DNA of 64,000 nt, from positions 22,856-86,855 of the forward strand of contig URUF01000006.1 of assembly GCA_900550955.1 (NCBI GenBank), given 5' to 3'. Of this stretch, positions 36,100 to 44,793 are shown in pieces (position 1 is the stretch's first letter; every line of letters begins with the position of its first letter). A model generated the notes under the pieces. That model saw only the letters and a list, made by a program, of their open reading frames with translations, did not search any database and was not told where the DNA came from. The DNA is from an uncultured Eubacteriales bacterium. GTDB lineage: Bacteria; Bacillota; Clostridia; Christensenellales; Aristaeellaceae. Both the position numbers and the translations under genes were made by a program.

Positions 36100-37149
36100 A
36101 TGGGAATTTTTGATATCGTAAAAGGCCAGCTTATCGATGTAATTGAATGGACGGACGATTCCGCCAACACCATGGTGCATAAATACGATATGAACGGCAA
36201 GGAGATCATGATGGGCGCGCAGCTCACCGTGCGGGAAAGCCAGGCCGCCGTTTTTGTGAATGAGGGCCGTTTGGCCGATGTGTTCGGCCCCGGCCGTCAC
36301 GAGCTCACCACCCAGAATATGCCCGTTATGACCGCGCTGAAGGCATGGAAGTTCGGCTTTAACTCCCCCTTTAAAAGCGATTTGTACTTTGTAAACACCA
36401 AGCAGTTTATGAACCGCAAATGGGGCACCGCGAACCCTGTAATGATGCGCGACGCGGAATTTGGCATGATCCGCATCCGCGCGTTCGGCTCCTTCTCCTT
36501 CCGGGTGAAGGATCCCGCAGCCTTCATGAAGGAGGTATTCGGCACCAGCGCCCTGTTCACCGTGGAGGGCGTGGAGGGCCAAATCAAGAGCGTGGTGGTT
36601 AGCGGGCTTAGCGACGCGATTGCCCAAAGCAAAATTCCCGCGCTGGATCTGGCCGCCAACTATACGGAGCTTGGTCAGTACGTTCAGCAGGCGCTCAGCC
36701 CCAAGGTGGAGGCGCTGGGCCTTGCCCTTACCGGCTTTGTGATTGAAAACATCAGCCTGCCCGAGGAAGTGGAAAAGGCCATTGACAAGCGCACCTCCAT
36801 GGGCGTGGCAGGCGATTTGAACAAGTATACCCAGTTCCAGGCGGCGGAGGCCATGCGCGAGGCCGCCAACAACCCCGGCGGCAACGGCATGGCCGGAATG
36901 GGCGTCGGCATGGGCGCGGGCGCTATGATGGGCCAGCTGTTTACGAAAAGCATGCAGGCCGCTTCCGCGCCGCAGCAAAGCGCCCAGGCCGCATGCACCG
37001 CCTGCGGCAGGCCCATTCCCGCCGGCAGCAAGTTCTGCCCTGAATGCGGCGCGCAGCAGGCGTCCGCCGCCAGGTTCTGCCCCGGCTGCGGCCAGCAGAC
37101 TGCCCCCGGCGCAAAGTTCTGCCCCAACTGCGGGCAGCAGCTTGGCTGA
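36100..37149 (+). CDS. SPFH-domain protein with two C-terminal zinc ribbons (YdjI-like)
   Basis: Protein of 349 residues in the virion-core-protein/YdjI branch of the SPFH superfamily. Residues about 20-260 form the SPFH-like part with no membrane anchor. A Gly/Met-rich linker follows (about 262-285) and then two zinc ribbons with four Cys pairs (CTACG and CPEC; CPGCG and CPNC). In Bacillus the YdjF-YdjG-YdjH-YdjI group is linked to membrane stress. AAAGGAG lies seven bases before the ATG. A bidirectional terminator ends the unit. Confidence 0.85.
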   Translation: MGIFDIVKGQLIDVIEWTDDSANTMVHKYDMNGKEIMMGAQLTVRESQAAVFVNEGRLADVFGPGRHELTTQNMPVMTALKAWKFGFNSPFKSDLYFVNTKQFMNRKWGTANPVMMRDAEFGMIRIRAFGSFSFRVKDPAAFMKEVFGTSALFTVEGVEGQIKSVVVSGLSDAIAQSKIPALDLAANYTELGQYVQQALSPKVEALGLALTGFVIENISLPEEVEKAIDKRTSMGVAGDLNKYTQFQAAEAMREAANNPGGNGMAGMGVGMGAGAMMGQLFTKSMQAASAPQQSAQAACTACGRPIPAGSKFCPECGAQQASAARFCPGCGQQTAPGAKFCPNCGQQLG

Positions 37150-37169
37150 TTTTTTACAGCGCTATACCC

Positions 37170-37206
37170 AAAACAGCCCGTCGCACGCGTGCGACGGGCT
37201 GTTTTT
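37170..37206. terminator. Bidirectional terminator between SPFH and M56 genes
   Basis: A 17-base-pair perfect stem (37170-37186 with 37189-37205) with a tiny loop and A/T ends on both sides. It lies between convergent genes. Confidence 0.85.
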
Positions 37207-37225
37207 TGAAAGGCGCCCCCTAGTC

Positions 37226-39247
37226 TTACCCGTTCCCCTCCGGCAGAGCGAAAACGTCCACGCTTTCCACCTCGCCGCCGGGCGAGGCAACCGTTACATA
37301 GCCAAACCACTCCGTGCCGCCCTTGGGGCAGATGATAAAGCCCCAGTGCAGCGGCTCGCTGTACCCCTTGCGGTAAAACCCGGGGTACAAATCCACCTCG
37401 TCTGCTGCCACGCGCTCGCGGCCCAACGCCCTGGCATACGCATCCAACGCGATCGCCTGCGCTTTTTCCAGGGGCAAATCGTCCTCGCCGGGCATCAGGT
37501 AGTAATGGTCGTGGCTGCCCAGGAATTCCTCCTCAAGCTGGCCGTACCATGCCTTATCCTCCACAGACCAGTATTCCAGCGCCAGCCCGCCGTATCTTTG
37601 CTGCTTTTCCTCCACCAACCGGCCAAAAATACGCCCAGCGTCATACTCGTGGCGCGTCGTGCCGCTGAAACGGTCGGGCAGCAGCTCGTAAAGCAGCCCA
37701 TCCGCCTCGCCGGATAGCCTTGCGTCCCGCAGCAGCATAAACACGCCCTTGTCCTCAAGCGCCACGTGCAGCCAATCGTCCAGCTGGCCCAGCACCTGTA
37801 CCGTCGTGCCGTTGGGTTCTATGCGCGCCACATCGGATTCACGGTCGTTCAGCGTATACAGGGTGGTGTGCGCCGTGCTTCCCTGCATCGCCAGTTCCGC
37901 CGTGGGCAGCGCGTCCGTGCAGCCAAAGGCGAGGTCGCGCAGCGGTATCCAGCCGCCGATACCCGTCCTCTCCCCATCGCCGCCTATGAGCACATGGGCC
38001 CAGTTCGCCTCGCCCTCCTTGCAGTTCCATTCCTCTGGGGAGCTGCTTTCGCGCAGCTCCGTCACAACAACGGGCGTGCCGTTGAGGTAAATGCCCATGG
38101 GGCAGTTCAAATCGTTGGCCGTAGGCTTATCCAGCATTACCGTGCCCACGGTTTCGGAGGAATGCACCCAGGCGTTTTGCGGGAATACGCTCAGCTTGCC
38201 CACCTCCAGCGCCAGCGCGCTGCCGCCCAGCACCGCCAGAAGCGCCGCGGCTACGCAAAGGGCGCTGCCCGTGCGGCGGCCCGCTCCCTGCATAATGCTA
38301 AGGATGCGGCGCTTCATGCCGTTCCTGCCGCCGTAGAAGGAGGTGCACAGCGCCGTCCGGGCGCGCGTCTGCCGCCGGATTACACGGATGATTGTTTCGG
38401 AATAGAAGCGGCGCTCCTCCTCGTCCGCCCGGGCGGTCACAAGGCTGTCGCAGGAGGCCTCCTGGTAATAACACACGCTGCGGCCCATAAGCCACACCAG
38501 GGGATTGTACCAGTGCAGCGTATAGCACGCCATGACCAACGCCTTTACCAGCAAATCCCTGCGCTTGAGGTGCGTAAGCTCATGGCGCAGCACAAGCGCC
38601 AATTCGTCCAGGCCCAGCGCCGTATCCGGTATCAGGATGGCCGGACGCGCAAAGCCAATAAGCATGGGGCTGGACACCGCCTGGCATAGCCACAGCCCTA
38701 CCTGTGTGCACACGCCCATTTCCGCCATGCACTTGCGCAGCATGGCCTGGTACCCCTCCGCCTCGCAGGGCTTGCGCCAGCGGCGCACCGCGCGCATAAA
38801 ACGCGCGTGGCTAAGCATAAGCAGCGTAAGCATTACAGCCGCGCCCGCCAGCCATATCCAGCACAGCACCTGCAACCAGTCCAGGGGCGCGGCGTCCGCA
38901 CTCCGCGCGCCCGCCCCGGCCTGGGCCAGGCTTACGCTGCCGGCGCCCGCCGCCTGGGCAATCCGCGCCTCGTCAGGCAGGGAAAGCGTGCCGTCCATGC
39001 TTGCTTCCGCCGCGGTATTTTCCACCACGGGCCGCGAAAGCGCCGTGGGCAGCGTTACCTTCAGCGCCGGCCTGGAGAAAAGGAGTGTAAAGGGAATCAG
39101 CAAGCCAACTGCCAGCGCAACCCATGCGCCGTACAAGCCGCGCGGCGAATAGCGCTTTTCCAGCGCCGGCAGCAGGGCCAGATATACAAGAATCAGCACC
39201 GTAAGCCCAGCGCCTGTGGAAAGCATCGCAATGCAATAGCCCCTCAT
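37226..39247 (-). CDS. BlaR1-like M56 sensor peptidase with SH3-like extracellular domain
   Basis: Membrane protein of 673 residues. It has four predicted helices (near 10-25, 40-58, 125-145 and 330-350) and a cytoplasmic M56 zinc peptidase with HELTH (222-226) and the third ligand region YYQEASCDS (E263). The extracellular C-terminus (about 350-673) is not a penicillin-binding domain; about residues 470-530 look like an SH3 domain and the rest is unrecognised. In BlaR1 the sensor's signal leads to cleavage of the BlaI repressor. It overlaps the repressor gene by ATGA. A cell-wall signal is plausible. Confidence 0.85.
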   Translation of the reverse strand: MRGYCIAMLSTGAGLTVLILVYLALLPALEKRYSPRGLYGAWVALAVGLLIPFTLLFSRPALKVTLPTALSRPVVENTAAEASMDGTLSLPDEARIAQAAGAGSVSLAQAGAGARSADAAPLDWLQVLCWIWLAGAAVMLTLLMLSHARFMRAVRRWRKPCEAEGYQAMLRKCMAEMGVCTQVGLWLCQAVSSPMLIGFARPAILIPDTALGLDELALVLRHELTHLKRRDLLVKALVMACYTLHWYNPLVWLMGRSVCYYQEASCDSLVTARADEEERRFYSETIIRVIRRQTRARTALCTSFYGGRNGMKRRILSIMQGAGRRTGSALCVAAALLAVLGGSALALEVGKLSVFPQNAWVHSSETVGTVMLDKPTANDLNCPMGIYLNGTPVVVTELRESSSPEEWNCKEGEANWAHVLIGGDGERTGIGGWIPLRDLAFGCTDALPTAELAMQGSTAHTTLYTLNDRESDVARIEPNGTTVQVLGQLDDWLHVALEDKGVFMLLRDARLSGEADGLLYELLPDRFSGTTRHEYDAGRIFGRLVEEKQQRYGGLALEYWSVEDKAWYGQLEEEFLGSHDHYYLMPGEDDLPLEKAQAIALDAYARALGRERVAADEVDLYPGFYRKGYSEPLHWGFIICPKGGTEWFGYVTVASPGGEVESVDVFALPEGNG

Positions 39248-39630
39248 TGCCCGCCGCCCCCTTTCTGCTTATCCAGCCATGCCGCCAGCTCATCCAGGTC
39301 GCTTTCGGTCAGCCGTTCGCTCTCCAAAGCGGTTAGCAGGCTTTTGAAGCTGTTGCGGTGGTAACGCTCCACAAAGCTTTCCGTTTCCATGCGCAGGTAT
39401 TCGTCCCGGCTGATGATGGGGTAAAACGAGCGTTCGCGCCCTGCGCCCCGTTCCACGCGCAAAAAGCCGCGCTCAGTAAGCCGGGCAAACAGCGTGACCA
39501 CCGTTTGGATTTTCCAGCCATGCTTGCGCCCCAGCGCCTCCATGGCCATGCCCGTGGTTACCGGCGGGGTTTGATCCCATAAAAAGCTCATGATCTCAAA
39601 TTCCGTATCGGGCAAGCGTTGTGATTTCAT
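39244..39630 (-). CDS. BlaI/MecI/CopY family transcriptional repressor
   Basis: Winged-helix repressor of 128 residues. The N-terminal DNA-binding domain (about 5-75) has the usual LPDTEFEIMSFLWDQTPPVTTGMAME layout and the wing VERGAGRERSF; the rest forms the dimerisation helices. A candidate scissile region lies between the domains. It is coupled to the M56 peptidase, the standard BlaI-BlaR1 arrangement. Operator-like repeats overlap its own promoter and that of the divergent secreted-protein gene. Confidence 0.9.
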   Translation of the reverse strand: MKSQRLPDTEFEIMSFLWDQTPPVTTGMAMEALGRKHGWKIQTVVTLFARLTERGFLRVERGAGRERSFYPIISRDEYLRMETESFVERYHRNSFKSLLTALESERLTESDLDELAAWLDKQKGGGGQ

Positions 39631-39652
39631 AGCGCCAATCTCCTTGTTTTTA

Positions 39653-39669
39653 TAAGACGGTACGTCTTA
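39653..39669. promoter_or_regulatory. Inverted repeat in the blaI-like leader, possible operator
   Basis: TAAGACG and CGTCTTA arms flank a three-base centre. It lies between the blaI-like start codon and its promoter and resembles the half-sites of the shared operator. Confidence 0.5.
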
Positions 39670-39680
39670 CAGACGGTGTT

Positions 39681-39709
39681 ATATTACACCATGTCTTATA
39701 ATCTGTCAA
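39681..39709 (-). promoter_or_regulatory. Sigma-A promoter and operator of the blaI-like operon
   Basis: On the minus strand a perfect TTGACA is 17 bases from TAATAT. The spacer and -10 carry a 19-base motif (39681-39699) found again with two changes in the divergent promoter at 39768-39786. The -10 also lies within a GGTGT/ACACC palindrome. Confidence 0.75.
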
Positions 39710-39756
39710 CAAGCTTTCGCAAAATGTTTGGATTGTAACAACTACCCTTCCAAGGG

Positions 39757-39786
39757 TTGACATCTGTATAAGACAAGGTGTAGTAT
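39757..39786 (+). promoter_or_regulatory. Sigma-A promoter and operator of the secreted-protein gene
   Basis: TTGACA and TAGTAT are separated by 18 bases. Positions 39768-39786 match the blaI-like operator in 17 of 19 bases, at nearly the same place relative to the -10. Confidence 0.7.
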
Positions 39787-39843
39787 GAATGCGACGGTAC
39801 GAAACGGACACATCTTACATACACAGGAGGTGCTTCCTATCTT

Positions 39844-41016
39844 ATGAAGAAGCTTTGCTTGTTCCAAGCCACGTTCCTTGTTCTTTTGCTGCTTTCGCTT
39901 GCTTTTCCCGCCCTGGCGCACGAGCGCGTGGGTAGCGTGCTGTATTTTGGCGGCGACTATCAGGATACCGTCTATGAAGCGACGGAACTGCCCAACGGCA
40001 ATCTGCTCCTAAGCGGTTACAGCCAGCAGGCCGCCAATGGCTCCGACGCAATCAAGCGCCAAACGCGCGCCTGGCTTCTCTGCCTCGAACCCGGGGGCGA
40101 AACTGCCTGGGAATACCATGACGATACGCAGGGCACCACGCGCTACGTTTTGCCCGTCGTACAGCCGGATGGCCGCATCACGGTGTTATTTTATAACTCG
40201 CCCAGCCAGGTAACGCAGGAAATCGCCATTCATTCCTTTTCACAGGACGGCGAATTGCTTGCCAAAACGCCGCTGCCCTTGGAGCTGGATCTTGTCAAAG
40301 GAAGAATGGCGAACGGCTACGTATTTGACAGCCAGGATGAGGGGGATTCGTTTGCCAACGAGAGCGGCGTTTTCCCGCTGGATAGGGACAAGAAGGATTA
40401 CGTATCCGGCTTCGGAGGCATTGCAAGCCTGCTTCCCACGGAGGATGGCCATATTGTTCTTGGCCGCGCCGTGAGCGACGGTAAGCCGGTCAATGCGAGG
40501 CCCTGCGCCATCGCCCGCATCGATATGCAGGGCCATGAGCTGTGGCGCTTCACCTCCGAAGCCTACGCCTCGGGCGGATTTAGCTGCGCCAGCCTGCTTG
40601 AAAACGGCGGCCTGCTGTGCCTCTGGAGCGACTATGAGCAGGAGCGGCAGCGCCTGCTGCGCCTGAACGCCTCCGGCGAGCTGGCGTGGGAGCTGGATGT
40701 GCCATGGGACGCCGGTAATTGCTTTACCCCCTGCGACGAGGGGTTTGTATTTCTTCGCACGTGGCAGGAGAAAACCCGCACCCATATTCGCTTTACCCTG
40801 ATAAACGAACAGGGCGAGCGAATCGAAACCCGTCAATGCGAACCCCTCAAGGATAATGTATGGAGCCTGGAAATGTTCACCTGGCAGGGCGAGGCCTGGT
40901 ATGTGGGCCTGCACGAGCGCTCCCAAAAGCGTGTGAACGACCGGCAGGACAATCTGGAGCTGCAAGACGTTGCGCTCATCCGCTTCAAGGATTGTGCGCT
41001 TGCGCAGGAAGAGTAG
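39844..41016 (+). CDS. Secreted protein of unknown function under BlaI-type control
   Basis: I do not recognise a named family. The 390-residue protein has a signal peptide (about 1-25, ending in FPALA) and no lipobox Cys. The mature part has spaced GNLLLSGY, DGHIVLGRA and ENGGLLCLWSD motifs with repeated W-x-L and L-x-L-x strands, suggesting a beta-propeller of six or seven blades, as in PQQ-like repeat proteins. AGGAGGT lies 12 bases before the ATG. It has no following gene on this strand and is divergent from the BlaI/BlaR1-like pair, whose operator it appears to share. Confidence 0.8.
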   Translation: MKKLCLFQATFLVLLLLSLAFPALAHERVGSVLYFGGDYQDTVYEATELPNGNLLLSGYSQQAANGSDAIKRQTRAWLLCLEPGGETAWEYHDDTQGTTRYVLPVVQPDGRITVLFYNSPSQVTQEIAIHSFSQDGELLAKTPLPLELDLVKGRMANGYVFDSQDEGDSFANESGVFPLDRDKKDYVSGFGGIASLLPTEDGHIVLGRAVSDGKPVNARPCAIARIDMQGHELWRFTSEAYASGGFSCASLLENGGLLCLWSDYEQERQRLLRLNASGELAWELDVPWDAGNCFTPCDEGFVFLRTWQEKTRTHIRFTLINEQGERIETRQCEPLKDNVWSLEMFTWQGEAWYVGLHERSQKRVNDRQDNLELQDVALIRFKDCALAQEE

Positions 41017-41072
41017 GCGGCAATACCCGCACAGCGGATATAACCTGCCTTCCTTGCCCTTCAAAGGAATAC

Positions 41073-41113
41073 AAAACCGCCGCTTATGGCCGTTAGCCTC
41101 AAGCGGCGGTTTT
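41073..41113. terminator. Bidirectional terminator between convergent genes
   Basis: Perfect 13-base-pair stem (41073-41085 with 41101-41113) with a 15-base loop, A tract on the left and T tract on the right. Confidence 0.8.
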
Positions 41114-41125
41114 TACCATTTTGCT

Positions 41126-42322
41126 TTAGGGAGCCACCTTCACCGGGTCGCTGTACGCGCTGTACACGCGCCTGCCGTTGCTGTTCTTATAGGCGCGCAC
41201 CTTGTAGTAATAGGTGCGGCTGATATCCTCTTTCGCTAGCTTCTGCGTCCAGCGCTGGGTGGTGGCCTGCTCGTCCACCTTGGTATAGGTTCCGTTCTTG
41301 CTGGCGGCGCGGTAGAGCACATAGCCCGACGCGCCCTTTACATAGGCGCTTAGCGTTACATGCTTGGCGTATTCCTTCAGCGCAAGCTCAGGCTGCGCGT
41401 CGCCAATGGTGGCGGCCGTAACGGCCCCATCCGCTCCGCTGCCGCCAATGGTCACGGTGCAGCTGGCGGCGTCCAGGCCGTCGGCCTTTACGGTCAGGGT
41501 TGCCGTACCGTTCTTTTTGCGCTTTACGGTTCCGTCCTGCAAAACGGTAAACACGCCGGTATTCCCGCTTTTGAAGGTTAAATCCGCCAGTTCGCATTTG
41601 CCGATTTGCACATCATAGCGGTCATACAGGTATACCGTGGGCTGGGCGGAGGTTTTGGTTTTCAGGTTCATATCCGCCACGCGCAGCTCAAAACGCTTGT
41701 GGCTGTTATCCGCGCGGGCGTACATGCCCTTGGCAATCTCCACCTTCATGCTGCGCGTTGCGCCCGCCTTGGCGGTGCTAGCCGCCTTTGTAAGCCCTGC
41801 GGCGTCCGCCTGCCCCTGTAAGTACAGCGCCCAATAATATTCGTTATAACTGCCCTTCACCTGCACGCAGGCAAGCCCGGCATGGGTAAAATCGCCGTCC
41901 AGAAGCATGTCCGGCGCGTTTTCCAGCCAATCTGCCGCCGCGTCCTCTGCCTTGGAATAGCCCGCGGCGATGCACTCGCCCACGGCCGTGCAGCCCTTGA
42001 GCCGCGCATAGCCGTCGTCCGCCGTATCATAATCCGTCAAATCCGGTCGCGCGTGATCAAAAAACACAAACAGCTCCGCCGCGCGCTGGATAGCCACCTT
42101 CTCCAAATCCGCAAGCATCACCAGCGCGTCCAGGCCATTTTTCTGACGGTATTGGTTAATCAGCTTCAGCGCGGAACGCGCGCGGTTTTGGTAGGTGGTT
42201 ACCTGGAACGAAACCGTGAGCGTTTTGGCTACTGCTACGGCTGTTTGCCCGGTGGGAAGCAGCGTTAGGCACATTGCCGCGATAAGCGCCGTGCAAGCAA
42301 GGGTTTTCAAGCGTTTTCTCAT
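41126..42322 (-). CDS. Secreted CAP-domain protein with Ig-like and fibronectin-like domains
   Basis: Exported protein of 398 residues. A signal peptide (about 1-30) is followed by a CAP/SCP-like domain (about 40-175; QNRARSALKLINQYRQKNGL, GECIAAGYS, YYWALYLQG), a BIG2-type Ig-like domain (about 210-300, with FKSGNTGVFTVLQDGTVKRKKNGTATLTV) and a C-terminal fibronectin-like domain (about 310-398, with YYYKVRAYKNSNGRRVYSAYS). Bacterial CAP proteins are surface or matrix proteins of unclear function. The ATG has AGAGGAAGG about 12 bases upstream; longer starts are less likely. Confidence 0.82.
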   Translation of the reverse strand: MRKRLKTLACTALIAAMCLTLLPTGQTAVAVAKTLTVSFQVTTYQNRARSALKLINQYRQKNGLDALVMLADLEKVAIQRAAELFVFFDHARPDLTDYDTADDGYARLKGCTAVGECIAAGYSKAEDAAADWLENAPDMLLDGDFTHAGLACVQVKGSYNEYYWALYLQGQADAAGLTKAASTAKAGATRSMKVEIAKGMYARADNSHKRFELRVADMNLKTKTSAQPTVYLYDRYDVQIGKCELADLTFKSGNTGVFTVLQDGTVKRKKNGTATLTVKADGLDAASCTVTIGGSGADGAVTAATIGDAQPELALKEYAKHVTLSAYVKGASGYVLYRAASKNGTYTKVDEQATTQRWTQKLAKEDISRTYYYKVRAYKNSNGRRVYSAYSDPVKVAP

Positions 42323-42374
42323 AGGCTCGAACGCCTTCCTCTCATAATCGTCTTTCTTAGGCCGCATTGCATGC

Positions 42375-42872
42375 TCAACCCTTTAGGCCGCGCACAAATT
42401 CCGTCAGCTCCGTCGTTTCTCCGCCGAAGGCTTCGGTTTGCACCCTGCCGCTGCGCACAAAGCCCATGTGCTCGTAAAAGCCTTCTGCCCGCGTATTTTT
42501 ACTAAACGCCCACAGGCATACGTTTTCCGCCCCATCGGAGCGCAGGCGTTCAAACGCCGCCTCCATCAGCAGGCGGCCATAGCCGCGCCCCGCATAGTCC
42601 GGCAGCAGGTAGATGCTCACAATCTCGCCATAGCCCTCGCGCCCCGGCTCGCGGGCAAAGCTCACCATGGCCGTGCCAACCACCCTATCGCCGTCAAACA
42701 GCCCCAGGGATGACGAGGGATCCGCGTTCAGCATGGCGCTCCATCGGTCATGCGTCAGCTTATCCAAAAAGTGCTGGGGCAGAATGCCGCGATAGCTTGC
42801 CTTCCAGCTTTCTGCGTACACGCGGCCAACCGCGTCAAAATCATCTCCTGAAGCTAACGCGCGTACCAACAT
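42375..42872 (-). CDS. GNAT family N-acetyltransferase
   Basis: Acetyl-CoA dependent acetyltransferase of 165 residues. The MLVRALASGDDFDAVG start is typical, the core shows EIVSIYLLPDYAGRGYGRLLM with the acetyl-CoA loop, and the end is GFYEHMGFVRSG. AAGGAGG precedes the ATG. It is the same strand as the CAP gene, 52 bases upstream of its start. The substrate is unknown. Confidence 0.88.
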   Translation of the reverse strand: MLVRALASGDDFDAVGRVYAESWKASYRGILPQHFLDKLTHDRWSAMLNADPSSSLGLFDGDRVVGTAMVSFAREPGREGYGEIVSIYLLPDYAGRGYGRLLMEAAFERLRSDGAENVCLWAFSKNTRAEGFYEHMGFVRSGRVQTEAFGGETTELTEFVRGLKG

Positions 42873-42907
42873 CCTTCCCAACCTCCTTGCAATAGGGATA
42901 AGCCAAG

Positions 42908-42933
42908 GGACGCCGGCGTCGCTGCCGGCGTCC
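42908..42933. repeat. Perfect hairpin between the wbpE-like and GNAT genes
   Basis: 10-base-pair perfect stem (42908-42917 with 42924-42933) and 6-base loop in the 219-base gap. No T run follows on the minus strand, so it is not a clear terminator. Confidence 0.5.
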
Positions 42934-43091
42934 CCAAAAGGGTTATATGATACTTCGATATCCGCAAGCCTTTTTCCTCTTGCGGGCAACTCGTAGCCGC
43001 CGCAGCCAGGCCAAATCATCACGGCGAAAAGCTCAGCGATACCATCCAGCGTCTAAAGGCGTTTGCAAACGACGCAACCGCCTTGGTTCCT

Positions 43092-44228
43092 TTACCGTTT
43101 CCTTAGATAACCGCACAGCGCCTCCGTCACGCTGCCTATGTCCGCATCCGTCAGATACGGATGCATTGGCAGCGCCAGGATGCAATTGCACGCCTTGAGC
43201 GTGTTGGGATACCATTCATCCATGAAATGCTTACCGGCATACGCGGTTTGCTGATGAATGCCGCGCGGGTAGTAGATCATGCTGGGAATGCCCTGCTCCT
43301 TCAAATGGCGCTGGGCCCCGTCGCGCTGCGCGCGGCCCTCAAGCAGGATGCTGTACTGCGCCCAGCTGCTTTTGTAGCCTTCAGGCAGGGCGGGCGTTCG
43401 CACATGCCCCGCCAGCGCCTGCGTATACTTTTGGGCCGCCGCGTCCAGCGCCGTTAGCTCATAGCGCCGCAAAGCGTCCAGCTTGGGCAAAAGCACCGCC
43501 GCCTGCAAGGTATCCAGCCTTGAGTTCATGCCAATGCGCTGGTTATCGTACTTATCCGTTTCCCCACGGCCGTTGGCCCTCAGCGAGCGCAGCAGCGCGT
43601 CCAACCGGGCGTCGTCCACAAACACCGCGCCGCCGTCGCCATAGCAGCCCAACGGCTTGGCCGGAAAAAAGGAGGTGATGGCCGCGTCGCCAAAGGAGCA
43701 GGCGTTGCGGCTGCCAATCGCGCCGCCGTAGCCCTGGGCCGCATCCTCCAATACCAGCATGCCGTGCGCCTTGGCAATGGCCCCTATGCGGATGTAGTCG
43801 GCGGGCTGGCCAAACAAGTCCACAGCGATTACCACGCGGGGCCGGAAGCGCCCCTCCGCCTCCACGCGCGCTATGGCGCTTTCCAAAGCGTCCGGGCACA
43901 TGTTGAAGGTTGCCAGGTCGATGTCCACCGGAATTAACTCCGCGCCCACGGCGCTTGCGCAGCCGGCGGAGGCGAAATACGTAAAGTCCGGGGCAAACAC
44001 CGCGTCCCCGGGGCCTATGCCCCACATCATCAGCGCCAGCTCCAACGCGTCGGTGCCGTTGCCGCAGGTTACGCAGTGGGCCCGGCCCACATCCTCCCTT
44101 AGCCGTTCCTCCAGCCGCGCCACCTGTGGGCCCAGAATGAATTGGCTTTCCTGAATTACTTCCGCCATACCGGCGTCAATTTCCGCCTTCAGCGCCCGGT
44201 ACTGCGCTCCCAGGTCATGGAACTGCAT
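43092..44228 (-). CDS. wbpE: DegT/DnrJ/EryC1/StrS aminotransferase (WbpE-like)
   Basis: PLP-dependent aminotransferase of 378 residues. With WbpA and WbpB homologues upstream it most likely aminates UDP-3-keto-GlcNAcA at C3. The PLP Lys is K191 in SFFPAKPLG; other blocks are GNGTDALELAL, VDLFGQPADY, EDAAQGYGG and LPMHPYL. ATG 44228 is preferred over 44234 because AGAGGTGG gives eight-base spacing. It overlaps the preceding acetyltransferase gene by 14 bases and closes the operon. Confidence 0.9.
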   Translation of the reverse strand: MQFHDLGAQYRALKAEIDAGMAEVIQESQFILGPQVARLEERLREDVGRAHCVTCGNGTDALELALMMWGIGPGDAVFAPDFTYFASAGCASAVGAELIPVDIDLATFNMCPDALESAIARVEAEGRFRPRVVIAVDLFGQPADYIRIGAIAKAHGMLVLEDAAQGYGGAIGSRNACSFGDAAITSFFPAKPLGCYGDGGAVFVDDARLDALLRSLRANGRGETDKYDNQRIGMNSRLDTLQAAVLLPKLDALRRYELTALDAAAQKYTQALAGHVRTPALPEGYKSSWAQYSILLEGRAQRDGAQRHLKEQGIPSMIYYPRGIHQQTAYAGKHFMDEWYPNTLKACNCILALPMHPYLTDADIGSVTEALCGYLRKR

Positions 44229-44793
44229 CCGCATCCACCTCTTTTAGCCCTTCCCCATCCGGTTCATAGCGCCTGCCGCACGCTTCGCAGCGCAACGCGC
44301 CGCGTAGCAGCGCGCCGCAGGTGCACACAAAGCCGCTCGGCCTGGCAGGCACGCCCAGCATCAGCGCGTGCGGCGGCACGTCGCGCGTAACCACCGCGCC
44401 CGAGCCAATCATCGCGCAGCGGCCAATGCGGTGCCCGCATACCACCGTTGCGTTGGCCCCGATGCTCGCGCCGTCCTCCACCTGGGTGGGCACAAAGCGC
44501 TCATGCCCTTTGGGATAACGCGCCCTGGGAGTGAGGTCGTTGGTAAATACGCAGCTTGGGCCGCAAAACACGCCGTCGCCCAGCGTAACGCCCTCATAAA
44601 TGCTCACGTTGTTTTGCAGCTTGCAGCCGTCGCCAATCACGGTACGGCTGCCCACATAGCAGTTCTGCCCGATGGAGCAGCCCTTGCCTATGCGCGCGCT
44701 GCCCTCCACATGGCAAAAGTGCCATACCTTGGTGCCCTCGCCCAGCTGTGCGCCCTCATCCACCACGGCGGTGGGGTGTACATACGCCTTCAT
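44215..44793 (-). CDS. wbpD: Left-handed beta-helix N-acetyltransferase (WbpD/WlbB-like)
   Basis: Hexapeptide-repeat acetyltransferase of 192 residues that acetylates the 3-amino group of the aminated UDP-sugar. Hexapeptide repeats run through about residues 10-130 (IGKGCSIG, VTLGDGVFCGP, GASIGANATV), with the His of VFTND/LTPRARYP-type region in the active site. The last 45 residues carry two CxC/CxxC pairs like a small zinc ribbon, a known add-on of this branch. It is coupled to the dehydrogenase before it by ATGA. Confidence 0.88.
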   Translation of the reverse strand: MKAYVHPTAVVDEGAQLGEGTKVWHFCHVEGSARIGKGCSIGQNCYVGSRTVIGDGCKLQNNVSIYEGVTLGDGVFCGPSCVFTNDLTPRARYPKGHERFVPTQVEDGASIGANATVVCGHRIGRCAMIGSGAVVTRDVPPHALMLGVPARPSGFVCTCGALLRGALRCEACGRRYEPDGEGLKEVDADAVP

